Shown here piece by piece: positions 41,896 to 50,565 of a stretch of 64,000 nucleotides of DNA. The stretch is taken from contig NZ_CP023692.1 in assembly GCF_008704935.1 (NCBI RefSeq), positions 5,641,001 through 5,705,000 of the forward strand, in the 5' to 3' direction. Made by a program: the position numbers and the translations under genes. The DNA comes from Streptomyces vinaceus. Lineage in GTDB: Bacteria > Actinomycetota > Actinomycetes > Streptomycetales > Streptomycetaceae. The stretch's first letter is position 1. Each line of letters begins with the position of its first letter. The notes beneath the pieces are model-generated. The model was not told the DNA's origin. It ran no database searches and saw only the letters and a list, made by a program, of their open reading frames with translations.

Positions 41896-42615
41896 TTGAG
41901 CCGCTCGGTTCTCGTCACCGGAGGAAACCGGGGCATCGGCCTCGCCATCGCCCGAGCCTTCGCGCAGGCCGGCGACAAGGTCGCGATCACGTACCGGTCG
42001 GGTGAGCCGCCGCAGGAGCTCACCGCGCTCGGCGTCCTGGCGGTCCGCTGCGACATCACCGACTCCGAGCAGGTGGAGCAGGCCTACAAGGAGATCGAGG
42101 ACGCGCACGGCGCCGTCGAGGTGCTGGTGGCCAACGCCGGCATCACCAAGGACACGCTGCTCATGCGCATGTCCGAGGACGACTTCGCCTCCGTCGTCGA
42201 CACCAACCTCACCGGCACCTTCCGGGTGGTCAAGCGCGCGAACCGTGGCATGCTCCGTGCCAAGAAGGGCCGCGTCGTCCTGATCTCCTCGGTCGTCGGG
42301 CTGCTCGGCTCGGCCGGCCAGGCCAACTACGCCGCCTCCAAGGCCGCGCTGGTCGGCTTCGCCCGTTCGCTCGCGCGTGAGCTCGGCTCGCGCAACATCA
42401 CCTTCAACGTCGTGGCCCCCGGCTTCGTGGACACCGACATGACGAAGGTGCTCACCGACGAGCAGCGCGCGGGCATCGTGGGCCAGGTGCCCCTGGGCCG
42501 CTACGCGCAGCCCGAGGAGATCGCGGCGGCCGTGAGCTTCCTGGCGTCCGACGACGCCGCGTACATCACAGGAGCCGTCATTCCCGTTGACGGCGGATTG
42601 GGCATGGGTCACTGA
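41896..42615 (+). CDS. fabG: 3-oxoacyl-[acyl-carrier-protein] reductase
   Basis: 239 residues from a TTG at 41896, preceded by GAAAGGG. SDR motifs: TGGNRGIGLAIARAF, NAGIT, catalytic Ser in LISSVVG and YAASK, then the FabG-typical NVVAPGFVDTDMT. It reduces 3-ketoacyl-ACP in type II fatty acid synthesis. Paired with fabI five bases downstream, the conserved actinobacterial fabG-inhA arrangement. Confidence 0.95.
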   Translation: MSRSVLVTGGNRGIGLAIARAFAQAGDKVAITYRSGEPPQELTALGVLAVRCDITDSEQVEQAYKEIEDAHGAVEVLVANAGITKDTLLMRMSEDDFASVVDTNLTGTFRVVKRANRGMLRAKKGRVVLISSVVGLLGSAGQANYAASKAALVGFARSLARELGSRNITFNVVAPGFVDTDMTKVLTDEQRAGIVGQVPLGRYAQPEEIAAAVSFLASDDAAYITGAVIPVDGGLGMGH

Positions 42616-42620
42616 TCACC

Positions 42621-43391
42621 ATGAGCGGAATTCTCGACGGCAAGCGCATCCTCATCACCGGGGTGCTGATGGAGTCGTCCATCGCCTTCCACACCGCCAA
42701 GCTGGCCCAGGAGCAGGGCGCCGAGGTCATCCTCACCGCGTTCCCGCGGCCGACGCTGACCGAGCGCATCGCCAAGAAGCTGCCGAAGCCGGTCAAGGTG
42801 ATCGAGCTCGACGTCACCAACGACGAGCACCTGGCCCGCCTGGAGGGCCTCGTCCGCGACGAGCTCGGCGGCCTCGACGGAGTCGTGCACTCCATCGGCT
42901 TCGCCCCGCAGGACGCCCTCGGCGGCAACTTCCTGAACACCCCGTTCGAGTCGGTCGCGACCGCGATGCACGTCTCGGCGTTCTCGCTGAAGTCGCTGAC
43001 CATGGCCTGCAAGCCGCTGTTCCCGGCGGAGGGCGCGGCCGTCGTGGGCCTCACCTTCGACGCGCAGTACGCCTGGCCGCAGTACGACTGGATGGGCCCG
43101 GCCAAGGCCGCGCTGGAGGCCACCAGCCGCTACCTCGCCCGTGACCTGGGCAAGGAGAACATCCGCTGCAACCTGGTCTCGGCCGGTCCGATCGGCTCGA
43201 TGGCCGCGAAGTCCATCCCGGGCTTCTCGGAGCTGGCGGACGTGTGGAACTCCCGCTCCATGCTGGAGTGGGACATGAGCGACCCGGAGCCGGCGGGCAA
43301 GGGCGTCGTGGCCCTGCTGTCGGACTGGTTCCCGAAGACCACCGGCGAGATCGTCCACGTGGACGGCGGCCTGCACGCGATGGGTGCCTGA
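42621..43391 (+). CDS. fabI: Enoyl-[acyl-carrier-protein] reductase (NADH), InhA/FabI type
   Basis: 256 residues from ATG 42621. GILDGKRILITGVLMESSIA is the divergent FabI/InhA cofactor loop, and the catalytic Tyr-x6-Lys is present as YDWMGPAKAAL. It performs the last reduction of the fatty acid elongation cycle. Operon with fabG; closed by a 14-base hairpin at 43413. Confidence 0.96.
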   Translation: MSGILDGKRILITGVLMESSIAFHTAKLAQEQGAEVILTAFPRPTLTERIAKKLPKPVKVIELDVTNDEHLARLEGLVRDELGGLDGVVHSIGFAPQDALGGNFLNTPFESVATAMHVSAFSLKSLTMACKPLFPAEGAAVVGLTFDAQYAWPQYDWMGPAKAALEATSRYLARDLGKENIRCNLVSAGPIGSMAAKSIPGFSELADVWNSRSMLEWDMSDPEPAGKGVVALLSDWFPKTTGEIVHVDGGLHAMGA

Positions 43392-43412
43392 GCGGCACGG
43401 GTACGTCCGTAC

Positions 43413-43459
43413 GGCGGCGGCCGCGTCTTCCTTCCGGGAGGCGCGGCCGCCGCCGTTTC
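43413..43459 (+). terminator. Hairpin terminator after fabI
   Basis: CGGCGGCGGCCGCG (43413-43426) pairs with CGCGGCCGCCGCCG (43443-43456), followed by TTT. Confidence 0.85.
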
Positions 43460-43605
43460 CGCCGGTGGGGGGTGGGGGTTCCGGCCGGGTACTCGATCAG
43501 ATTTCCGCACTCCGACCGGATCTTCCCGAGTCGAAAACCGGGACAGATGCCTGCAAACTGACCGAGCCGGGATCTTCCCGGCTCGTGCGGGGAGGAGGTA
43601 CGGGA

Positions 43606-44046
43606 GTGCGCGCGAGGCGGAGCCGAGCGGTATCGCTGCTGGTCACCTCGGTGGTCCTGACGGGGTTCCTGATCCCGGGGGCCGACGCGCAGCAGGAGGG
43701 GGAGGAAGCACCGGCAGGGCCGGGGGCGGTGGCCGTCGCCGAGCCCGCCGCCGTGAACCTCGACGAGATCCCCGCCGAGCCACCCGTACGGCTCCGGCCG
43801 GCCGAGCCCCGGGACCTCTTCGGCGCCGACTGCGACACCGTGATCGAGGGCTCGCAGGCCACGGCCACCTGCCAGAACGGCTATCCGGAGACCGATCTCC
43901 TGCGCCTGCACGTGGAATGCGACCGCTGGTGGGACGTGGACGCGGACAGCGCCGCCGTCCCCCTCGGTCCGGCCGGCCGGACCGAGCTCACCGGCCGCTG
44001 CTGGAAGGAGGTCCGCTCCGCCTGGGTCACCCACCAGCGGCCGTGA
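43606..44046 (+). CDS. Secreted hypothetical protein with four cysteines
   Basis: 146 residues from GTG 43606 with GGAGGAGG about eight bases upstream. Signal peptide RARRSRAVSLLVTSVVLTGF ending LIPGADAQQ; mature part acidic and Pro/Ala-rich, then a small domain with Cys in GADCDTV, ATCQNGY, HVECDRWWD and GRCWKEV, probably two disulfides. No named family recognised. It is separated from fabI by a terminator, so it has its own promoter. Confidence 0.8.
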   Translation: MRARRSRAVSLLVTSVVLTGFLIPGADAQQEGEEAPAGPGAVAVAEPAAVNLDEIPAEPPVRLRPAEPRDLFGADCDTVIEGSQATATCQNGYPETDLLRLHVECDRWWDVDADSAAVPLGPAGRTELTGRCWKEVRSAWVTHQRP

Positions 44047-44076
44047 CCGGCCAGGTGGCGCGGACCTCGTACGCGG

Positions 44077-44748
44077 CTACTTCCCGCCGAGGCACACGTA
44101 CGGGTAGCCCGCCGCCTCCGAGGCCGCGGTGGACCCGTCCCCGCGCCGGATCGCCTCGATCAGCCGGGCGTGGTCCAGGTGGGCCGCCGGATCCAGCTCC
44201 GTGCCCACGTCCGTGCGCAGCCATTCCGCGACCAGCTCGCCGAGGTCCGCGTAGAGCTCGATGAGCACCTCGTTGTGCGAGGCCGCCACCACCGCCATGT
44301 GCAGGGCGACGTCCGCCGCGATGAACCGCTCCGCGCCGCCGCTCGCCCAGGCCTCCTCGCGCCGCGCCAGCAGCGCGTCCAGCTGCCCCAGGTCCCGCTC
44401 GGTGCGCCGCTCCGCCGCCAGCCGGGCCGCGGCCGACTCCAGCGTCGAGCGGAGCTCCGCGATGTGCCGGGGGTCGGCGCCCGCGAAGCGGCGGTGCATC
44501 ACCCCGGCCAGCTCGCTGGTGGCGATGACGTACGTCCCCGAGCCCTGCCGGATGTCCAGCAGCCCGTTGTGCGCCAGCGCCCGGACGGCCTCGCGGACGG
44601 TGTTGCGGGCGACGCCCAGCAGCTCCACCAGCTCCGGCTCGGTGGGGATGCGGGCCCCGACGGGCCATTCGCCGGACGTGATCTGGTTCCGGAGCTGGGC
44701 GATCACCTGATCGACCAGTGCGGAGCGCCGGGGCGAGGTCAGCGGCAT
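44077..44748 (-). CDS. GntR family regulator, FadR subfamily
   Basis: 223 residues from ATG 44748; reading frame continuing upstream runs across the MFS gene and is not real. Winged helix with LRNQITSGEWPVGARIPTEP, LVELLGVARNTVREAVRAL, and a C-terminal FCD all-helical ligand domain with metal-site-type residues (DVALHMAVVAASHN, HARLIEAIRRGD). It diverges from the MFS transporter gene whose promoter region holds an AT-rich inverted repeat, the likely operator. Confidence 0.92.
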   Translation of the reverse strand: MPLTSPRRSALVDQVIAQLRNQITSGEWPVGARIPTEPELVELLGVARNTVREAVRALAHNGLLDIRQGSGTYVIATSELAGVMHRRFAGADPRHIAELRSTLESAAARLAAERRTERDLGQLDALLARREEAWASGGAERFIAADVALHMAVVAASHNEVLIELYADLGELVAEWLRTDVGTELDPAAHLDHARLIEAIRRGDGSTAASEAAGYPYVCLGGK

Positions 44749-44780
44749 GCGGACGGGTTCCTCTCCGAAAGTGGACAACC

Positions 44781-44795
44781 AATCATCCCATGATT
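44781..44795. promoter_or_regulatory. Candidate GntR operator inside the MFS promoter
   Basis: AATCAT-CCC-ATGATT is a perfect 6+3+6 inverted repeat. It lies between a TGGACA (-35-like, 44772-44777) and a TATGAT (-10, 44797-44802), six bases before the MFS ATG, so the transcript should be leaderless or nearly so. Confidence 0.65.
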
Positions 44796-44808
44796 CTATG
44801 ATGGTGTA

Positions 44809-46134
44809 ATGCCCGACGAAGAAATACAGACCCTGAACCGGCCCGGAGCCGCGCGCACGGTACCCGCGCAGACCCGTCCCACCGCTCCGGCGAGCGCCCG
44901 GACGCCGTCGCAGCCGAGGCCCGAGCCCGCCTGGCTCGGCCCGGTCCTCATCGTCGGCATCGTGCTGGCCGCCCTCAACCTGCGGCCCGCCATCACCAGC
45001 CTCGGCGCCCTCTTCGAGGAGGTCCGCACCGGCCTCGGCATGAGCGGCACCGTCGCCGGACTCATCACCTCCGTCCCCGCCCTCTGCTTCGCCGTCTTCG
45101 GCGTCACCGCGCCGCGGCTCTCCCGCCGCTTCGGCCCGGCCGCCGTCGTCTGCGCCGGCATGGCCGCCGTCGCCGCGGGCCTGCTGATCCGGCCCTTCAC
45201 GCACAACGCCGCGGGCTTCCTCGCCGCCAGCGCCCTGTCCCTGGCCGGCATAGCCCTGACCAACGTGCTACTCCCGGTCATCGTCAAGCGCTGGTTCCCC
45301 GACCGCGTGGGCACCATGACCGGCCTGTACTCCATGGCCCTGGCGCTGGGCACCTCGCTCGCCGCCGCCGCGACCGTCCCGATGACCTCCGCCCTCGGCG
45401 GCAGCTGGCGCGCCGGCCTGCTGGTCTGGGCCGTGCTCGCGCTGGTCGCCGTACTGCCCTGGCTGCCCGTCGCGGCGGCCGCCCGGCGCGAGAAGCGGGC
45501 CGCGGCCCCCGGGAGCGCCGCGACCCTGGCGGCGGACGCGGGCCCGAAGATCGTCCGCAGCCGCACCGCCTGGGCCCTGGCCTGCTACTTCGGCCTCCAG
45601 GCCACCGGCGCGTACATCACCATGGGCTGGCTCCCGCAGATCTTCCGCGACGCCGGGGTCTCCGCCTCCACCGCCGGCGTCCTGCTCGCCGTCACCATGG
45701 TCATGGGCGTTCCGCTCGCCTTCGTCATCCCCAACCTGGCCGGCCGGATGCGCAACCAGGGCGCCATCGCCGTCACCCTCGGCCTCTTCGGCCTCGTCGG
45801 ATACACGGGCCTCTACCTCGCACCCGCCGCCGGAGCCTGGGCCTGGGCCCTCCTGCTCGGCGTCTCCAACTGCGCCTTCCCCCTCGTCATCACGATGATC
45901 GGACTGCGGGCCAAGTCCCCGGCCGGCGTGGTCAAGCTGTCCGCCTTCGCACAGAGCGCCGGCTACCTCATCTCCATCCCCGGACCGCTCCTCGTCGGCG
46001 CGCTCTACCAGCACAGCGGCGGCTGGGACCTGCCCCTCACCGTCATGGCGGCCCTGCTGGTCCCGCAGATCGCGCTGGGCGTCCTGGCCGGCCGGGACCG
46101 CACGATCGAGGACGAATGCGGCATGCGAGACTGA
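44809..46134 (+). CDS. MFS transporter, CynX/NimT type
   Basis: 441 residues from ATG 44809, placed at the expected transcription start. Twelve hydrophobic helices. Motifs LRPAITSLGALFEEVRTGLG and FPLVITMIGLRAKSPAGV are typical of the CynX/NimT (cyanate, 2-nitroimidazole) subgroup. The N-terminal 40 residues are a Pro/Thr/Ala-rich extension. The substrate is unknown. Control by the divergent GntR regulator is predicted, and a 39-residue membrane peptide gene follows five bases after the stop. Confidence 0.9.
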   Translation: MPDEEIQTLNRPGAARTVPAQTRPTAPASARTPSQPRPEPAWLGPVLIVGIVLAALNLRPAITSLGALFEEVRTGLGMSGTVAGLITSVPALCFAVFGVTAPRLSRRFGPAAVVCAGMAAVAAGLLIRPFTHNAAGFLAASALSLAGIALTNVLLPVIVKRWFPDRVGTMTGLYSMALALGTSLAAAATVPMTSALGGSWRAGLLVWAVLALVAVLPWLPVAAAARREKRAAAPGSAATLAADAGPKIVRSRTAWALACYFGLQATGAYITMGWLPQIFRDAGVSASTAGVLLAVTMVMGVPLAFVIPNLAGRMRNQGAIAVTLGLFGLVGYTGLYLAPAAGAWAWALLLGVSNCAFPLVITMIGLRAKSPAGVVKLSAFAQSAGYLISIPGPLLVGALYQHSGGWDLPLTVMAALLVPQIALGVLAGRDRTIEDECGMRD

Positions 46135-46139
46135 GCGGC

Positions 46140-46259
46140 ATGTCGCCCGTACTCGAACCGAACCCGCAGAACAGCCACAAGAAGCTCGGCCTGGTGCTGG
46201 GCGCGATGCTGGTCGTGACCGTGATCATCTCCGTCATCGCCACCGCCGTCTCCCCCTGA
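46140..46259 (+). CDS. 39-residue transporter-associated peptide, SGM_5486-like
   Basis: ATG 46140, five bases after the MFS stop. MSPVLEPNPQNSHKKLGLVL starts the peptide, and a single hydrophobic helix (LGLVLGAMLVVTVIISVIAT) ends in AVSP. Matches my memory of the SGM_5486 family of short proteins encoded directly after this MFS gene in Streptomyces. Probably a membrane partner of the transporter. Confidence 0.7.
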   Translation: MSPVLEPNPQNSHKKLGLVLGAMLVVTVIISVIATAVSP

Positions 46260-46344
46260 ACGCCCCGGGGGTAGGGGTAACCCCCCAACCCTTAGGGGGC
46301 CAGGGTCAGGGTCGACTGGGGTGTGTCCCGGATGGGCGCCGCGC

Positions 46345-46366
46345 CTTCGAATCCATAGATTCGAAG
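46345..46366. promoter_or_regulatory. Perfect inverted repeat upstream of a small membrane-protein gene
   Basis: CTTCGAATC and GATTCGAAG flank a four-base CATA spacer (46345-46366), 42 bases before the start of the next gene. Possible operator or hairpin. Confidence 0.4.
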
Positions 46367-46407
46367 AGAGCGAGCCAGTCCCACCCCGCGTACCCACGGA
46401 GGCGGCC

Positions 46408-46608
46408 ATGTCGGCCCCCACACACACCCCCGGTCCCCGAGTCCACGGCGCGAGCACCCGCCTGCACTGGTGGGCGCTGGCCCTGCCGGCGCTCGCCTTC
46501 GGCTTCCTGCTGCTGCTCCTCGCCGGCTCCGGCCAGGCCCATGCCGCCACCGGCGAAGCCTCCGCGATCCTCCAGGTCACCGAGCAGATCCTGCGCGTCG
46601 TCGGCTGA
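46408..46608 (+). CDS. Small membrane or secreted hypothetical protein
   Basis: 66 residues from ATG 46408 (ACGGAGG upstream); a longer in-frame start at 46321 has no site. Polar start, one hydrophobic segment WWALALPALAFGFLLLLLAG, possible cleavage at AHA-ATG, then a short helix ASAILQVTEQILRVVG. Conserved in Streptomyces at this place as far as I recall; function unknown. Confidence 0.7.
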   Translation: MSAPTHTPGPRVHGASTRLHWWALALPALAFGFLLLLLAGSGQAHAATGEASAILQVTEQILRVVG

Positions 46609-46711
46609 CCGGGCCGCGCGCCCGCGCCCCTCGATCGAGCCCCGCGCCCGAGTCCGCCGGAGCCCCCAACACCCTGCGCCCCATGGCCCGATTCATGCGA
46701 AGCTGGGAGCC

Positions 46712-47233
46712 ATGAGCGCCGACACACCCCGCAGGATCGTCCTCCTCCGGCACGCCAAGGCAGACTGGCCCCAGGTGGCCGACCACGACCGCCCGCTGGC
46801 GGAACGGGGCCGCAAGGACGCACCGGCGGCCGGGCTGAAGCTGGCCGAGACCGGCATCGACTTCGACCTGGCCCTCTGCTCCACCGCCGCCCGCACCCGC
46901 GAGACCTGGAAGCTGGCCGTCCACGAGTTGCCGCACCGGCCGCGCACCTCCTACGAGGAACGGCTGTACGACGCCTCGCTGGGCGAGCTCATCGCCCTGC
47001 TCAACGAGACGTCCGACGAGGTGGCGAACCTCCTCGTCATCGGCCACAACCCGGGCATGCACGCCCTCGCCGACGCCCTCTCCGGGCGGGCGGAGGGCGA
47101 CACCCTGACCCGGATGAGCCGCACCGGCTTCCCGGCCGCCGCCTTCGCCGTCGTCTCCTTCACCGGCTCCTGGAAGACCGTGGAGCACGGGGTGGGCACG
47201 CTGACGGACTTCTGGACGCCCGAGGACCACTGA
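46712..47233 (+). CDS. SixA-like histidine phosphatase
   Basis: 173 residues from ATG 46712. The phosphatase motif RHAKADWPQ carries the catalytic His (as in SixA RHG/RHA), and a second His in VIGHNPGMHALAD. SixA proteins dephosphorylate histidine-containing phosphocarriers; the actual substrate here is unknown. Converges with serB across a terminator. Confidence 0.9.
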   Translation: MSADTPRRIVLLRHAKADWPQVADHDRPLAERGRKDAPAAGLKLAETGIDFDLALCSTAARTRETWKLAVHELPHRPRTSYEERLYDASLGELIALLNETSDEVANLLVIGHNPGMHALADALSGRAEGDTLTRMSRTGFPAAAFAVVSFTGSWKTVEHGVGTLTDFWTPEDH

Positions 47234-47270
47234 GCGCGCGTACGCGCGGGCGTACGACGCGGTGACGAGT

Positions 47271-47305
47271 ACGGGCCCCGGCGCGACCGATCCGCCGGGG
47301 CCCGT
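47271..47305. terminator. Bidirectional hairpin terminator
   Basis: ACGGGCCCCGGCG (47271-47283) pairs with CGCCGGGGCCCGT (47293-47305) between the converging phosphatase and serB genes. Confidence 0.85.
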
Positions 47306-47323
47306 CCTCGTACGCGCGCGACC

Positions 47324-48523
47324 TCAGGTCAGGCCGGCGGCCTCGACCTCTTCGCGGGTGACCCCGAGCAGGTACAGCACCGCGTCCAGGAACGGCACGT
47401 TCACCGCCGTGTGCGCGGCCTCGCGCACCACCGGCTTCGCGTTGAACGCCACGCCCAGCCCGGCCGCGTTCAGCATGTCCAGGTCGTTGGCGCCGTCGCC
47501 GATCGCCACCGTCTGGGCCAGCGGTACGCCGGCCTCCGCGGCGAAGCGGCGCAGCAGCCGGGCCTTGCCCGCCCGGTCCACGATCTCGCCGGTGACCCGG
47601 CCGGTCAGCCGCCCGTCGACGATCTCCAGGGTGTTGGCCGAGGCGAAGTCCAGGCCCAGCCGCTCCTGCAGATCGTCCGTCACCTGAGTGAACCCGCCGG
47701 AGACCACACCCACCTGGTAGCCGAGCTGCTTGAGGGTGCGGATCAGGGTCCGGGCGCCCGGCGTGAGCCGCACCTCGGAGCGCACCTTGTCCACGACCGA
47801 GGCGTCCAGCCCGGCCAGCAGCTTCACGCGGGCGTGCAGCGACTGCTCGAAGTCCAGCTCGCCGCGCATGGCCCGCTCGGTCACCTCGGCGACCTCCGCC
47901 TCGCAGCCCGCGTGCGCGGCGAACAGCTCGATGACCTCGTCCTGGATCAGGGTCGAGTCCACGTCCATGACGACCAGGCGCTGGGCCCGGCGGTGCAGCC
48001 CGGCCGAGACCACGGCCACGTCCACGCCGATGTGCGAGGAGGCGGTGGCCAGCTCGGTGCGCAGCGGCTCGGTCTCCACACCGGAGACGGCGAACTCGAC
48101 CGCGGTCACCGGGTACTTGGCGAGCCGGAAGATGCGGTCGATGTTGCCGCCGGTCGCGGTGATCCGGGAGGCGATGGCCGCCGTGGACTCGGCGGTCAGC
48201 GGATGCCCGAGCACGGTGACATGGGAACGGCCGCTGCCGCGCGGCCGGTTGTCGCCGGTGCCCGAGAGGATCTCGGCCTGGAGCTTCAGCGAGTCGGCCC
48301 AGCTGTGGACGGTGGCCCGCAGCTCGCCTTCGCCGCCGGAGGCGGGCTTGGTGACGAGGGCGCACAGGACGATGCGGCCACGGGTGACGACCTGCTCGAT
48401 GTCGACGACGTCGACGGAGTAGGCGGCGAGGGTGTCGAACAGCCCGGCGGTGATCCCGGGACGGTCCTTGCCGAAGATCTTGACGAGGAGGGTGGGGACG
48501 TCGGAGGTCTGCGAAGCGCTCAT
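47324..48523 (-). CDS. serB: Phosphoserine phosphatase with N-terminal ACT domains
   Basis: 399 residues from ATG 48523 (extension further upstream has no support). Two ACT-like ligand-binding modules (starting TLLVKIFGKDRPGITAGLFD) precede the HAD domain with nucleophile motif VMDVDSTLI, motif II Ser in GVVSGGFT and the IGDGANDLDML motif. It makes serine from phosphoserine; the ACT part likely senses serine. Confidence 0.95.
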   Translation of the reverse strand: MSASQTSDVPTLLVKIFGKDRPGITAGLFDTLAAYSVDVVDIEQVVTRGRIVLCALVTKPASGGEGELRATVHSWADSLKLQAEILSGTGDNRPRGSGRSHVTVLGHPLTAESTAAIASRITATGGNIDRIFRLAKYPVTAVEFAVSGVETEPLRTELATASSHIGVDVAVVSAGLHRRAQRLVVMDVDSTLIQDEVIELFAAHAGCEAEVAEVTERAMRGELDFEQSLHARVKLLAGLDASVVDKVRSEVRLTPGARTLIRTLKQLGYQVGVVSGGFTQVTDDLQERLGLDFASANTLEIVDGRLTGRVTGEIVDRAGKARLLRRFAAEAGVPLAQTVAIGDGANDLDMLNAAGLGVAFNAKPVVREAAHTAVNVPFLDAVLYLLGVTREEVEAAGLT

Positions 48524-48752
48524 GGTGCCCTCACCGTATCTTCCCGTCCCACATGCTCGGACCCCTGTCCCACCTGCCGGAACCATTTTCCGGCGCCGGG
48601 GCCTGCGCCGCCGCTGATCGCAGGTGCCCGGGGGGCGGCGGGGGAGTGGCGGCGGGGTGAATGCGGGCCTGCCGCGAGGTGTCGGGGGTCCTCGGGCCGG
48701 CGCGGTGGCCGAGCGTGTTCGATTCGGTACGCCCCGTCCCCTTTCCGCCGCC

Positions 48753-50312
48753 TCAGCCCGCAGGCCCCAGCGGTGGCGGCGGGGGAGGGGGCGGCGGCGG
48801 GGTGAACGGCGGGCGCGGGCGCGGCGCCGGGTGCCCGGAGGGCCTGCGCGGCGGCCGGGTGACGGTGACGTCCCAGGATCCGTCCGGCTCGGGGTCGGGA
48901 AACCGCTGCGGCCCATCGCCCGGACGGGGGTACGGGAACGGCGCCCCCGGCGGGGGCCGGTGCGGCCGCGCGGGCGCGCCGGGAGCCGGTCCGCCCGCCC
49001 CCGCCCCTCCCGCCCCGGCCCCCGGCACCGGCCACCGCACCGCCGGACGCCGCCGTCGCGCCAGCAGGGCACCCGCCCCGCCCGCCACCGCACCCCAGAC
49101 CGCCCCCAGCAGCAGCGCGTACAGCACGTCGCCCCGCAGCTCCACCCCGGCGTCCAGCACATCCGTGCCGGGCACCGACAGCGACGGCCCGCCGGGGGGA
49201 CCCCCGGCCGACACCCGGGTCAGCAGGGCCAGCGCCGCCAGCGCCACCCCGGTCACGGCCGACAGCCGCACCGCGCACTGCGCGATCCCGCGCCCGGGAG
49301 TCCGTACGGCGGCCGGCACACCGGCGCAGAGCAGCAGCAGCGCCGCTCCCGCGACCAGCAGCCAGACCCGCCCGTCGTACTCCGCGAGCCGGCCCACCGT
49401 CACCGGCTCCCGCGCCGCCACCCCCAGCAGATCGTCCAGCGGATCCGGCAGCAGCCGGCCCGGGGCGCCCGTGACCCGGCCGTCGAAGGGTACGAACAGC
49501 CCCAGCAGCACCCCGGTCCAGGCCCCGTTCGGCGCTCCCAGCAGGGCGGCGCCCAGCACCCGCCCCGGATGCCCGTCGACCGCCGCCGCCCACACGGCGG
49601 CCGCCAGCGCGGCCACCACCGCCACCAGCAGGGCCGTCACCAGCGCCGACACCGCGGGCCGCAGCCGTGCGAAGGCCGCGGGCCCCCGCCGCGAAGCCAG
49701 CAGCGCCACCGCCAGGACGGACAGCGCCCACACCCCCGCGCCCAGCAGGGTCGGCCCGGACTCCACCGAGAAGCCCAGGCGGGTCCGGCCGTCGACGAGG
49801 TCCCCCACGCGGTCCGGGAGCAGCCCGCCGATGTCCCCGATCCCGGGGACCACCACCTTCGGCGGCGCGGTCGCCGGCAGCCGCGGCCCGTCCAGGGTGA
49901 CCACGCCGTGCCCGGCCCGGGCCAGTCCGCCCGCCGCGGCGACGAGCAGCGCCGCCACCACGCCCGCACGGGCGGCCAGTTCCCCGCGGGGCGCCCCGGG
50001 CCGGAGCGAGCGCAGGAAGATCCGGGCCAGTACCAGCGCCCCGGCCAGTCCCACCCCCAACGGCATGACCTCCAGCGAGGACGTGGCCGCGGGCCCGGGG
50101 ACCCCGAGGACCGACACGTCCCCCGACGGGGTCACCGTGCCGCCGATCGCGAGCACCACCGCCGCCGCGGTCATCGCCCCGAGCGAGCCTCCCGTGGCGT
50201 CGGCGCCCAGCAGACGGAGCCCGAGGGCGGAGACCGCGGCCATGGTGACGAGGGCCCAGCCGGTGGCGGCGATGCCCGACAGCAGCACATCCCCCCAGCG
50301 AATGCGGCGCAT
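48753..50312 (-). CDS. Streptophobe family integral membrane protein
   Basis: 519 residues from ATG 50312. About ten or more Ala/Leu/Val/Gly helices, then a proline-rich cytoplasmic tail (GGGGAGGPAPG-type and PFTPPPPP stretches) of about 100 residues. It matches the large Streptomyces-specific 'streptophobe' group, named for its hydrophobic character and of unknown role. It diverges from the FHA-ABC transporter gene. The 229 bases after its stop, up to serB, show no feature. Confidence 0.75.
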   Translation of the reverse strand: MRRIRWGDVLLSGIAATGWALVTMAAVSALGLRLLGADATGGSLGAMTAAAVVLAIGGTVTPSGDVSVLGVPGPAATSSLEVMPLGVGLAGALVLARIFLRSLRPGAPRGELAARAGVVAALLVAAAGGLARAGHGVVTLDGPRLPATAPPKVVVPGIGDIGGLLPDRVGDLVDGRTRLGFSVESGPTLLGAGVWALSVLAVALLASRRGPAAFARLRPAVSALVTALLVAVVAALAAAVWAAAVDGHPGRVLGAALLGAPNGAWTGVLLGLFVPFDGRVTGAPGRLLPDPLDDLLGVAAREPVTVGRLAEYDGRVWLLVAGAALLLLCAGVPAAVRTPGRGIAQCAVRLSAVTGVALAALALLTRVSAGGPPGGPSLSVPGTDVLDAGVELRGDVLYALLLGAVWGAVAGGAGALLARRRRPAVRWPVPGAGAGGAGAGGPAPGAPARPHRPPPGAPFPYPRPGDGPQRFPDPEPDGSWDVTVTRPPRRPSGHPAPRPRPPFTPPPPPPPPPPLGPAG

Positions 50313-50502
50313 GCGTACCCCCGGTGCGTGTCGAGCGTGCGAGCCGAGCCGGACGGGGTCGGGCAGGGCGAGAAGTCCCGTATCTCACTCTCCGGGTGAC
50401 TTTCGCCCCCGTCAACGGGCAGACGTAGACGCCCCGGCAAGACCCCGATTCCACATGTGGCCCCAGGCCTGAAATAGTTCCCCCGGATGTTCGCCATCCC
50501 TA

Positions 50503-50531
50503 GACTCCCTGACGTCGGACTCCCTGGCGTC
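50503..50531. promoter_or_regulatory. Direct-repeat element upstream of the FHA-ABC gene
   Basis: GACTCCCTGACGTC (50503-50516) and GACTCCCTGGCGTC (50518-50531) differ at one position and are spaced 15 bases start to start. The overlapping CCCTGACG ... CGTCAGGG also forms an inverted repeat. Possible operator. Confidence 0.5.
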
Positions 50532-50565
50532 AGGGGGATTCTCGGGGGACTTAAGTGGGGCTGGA

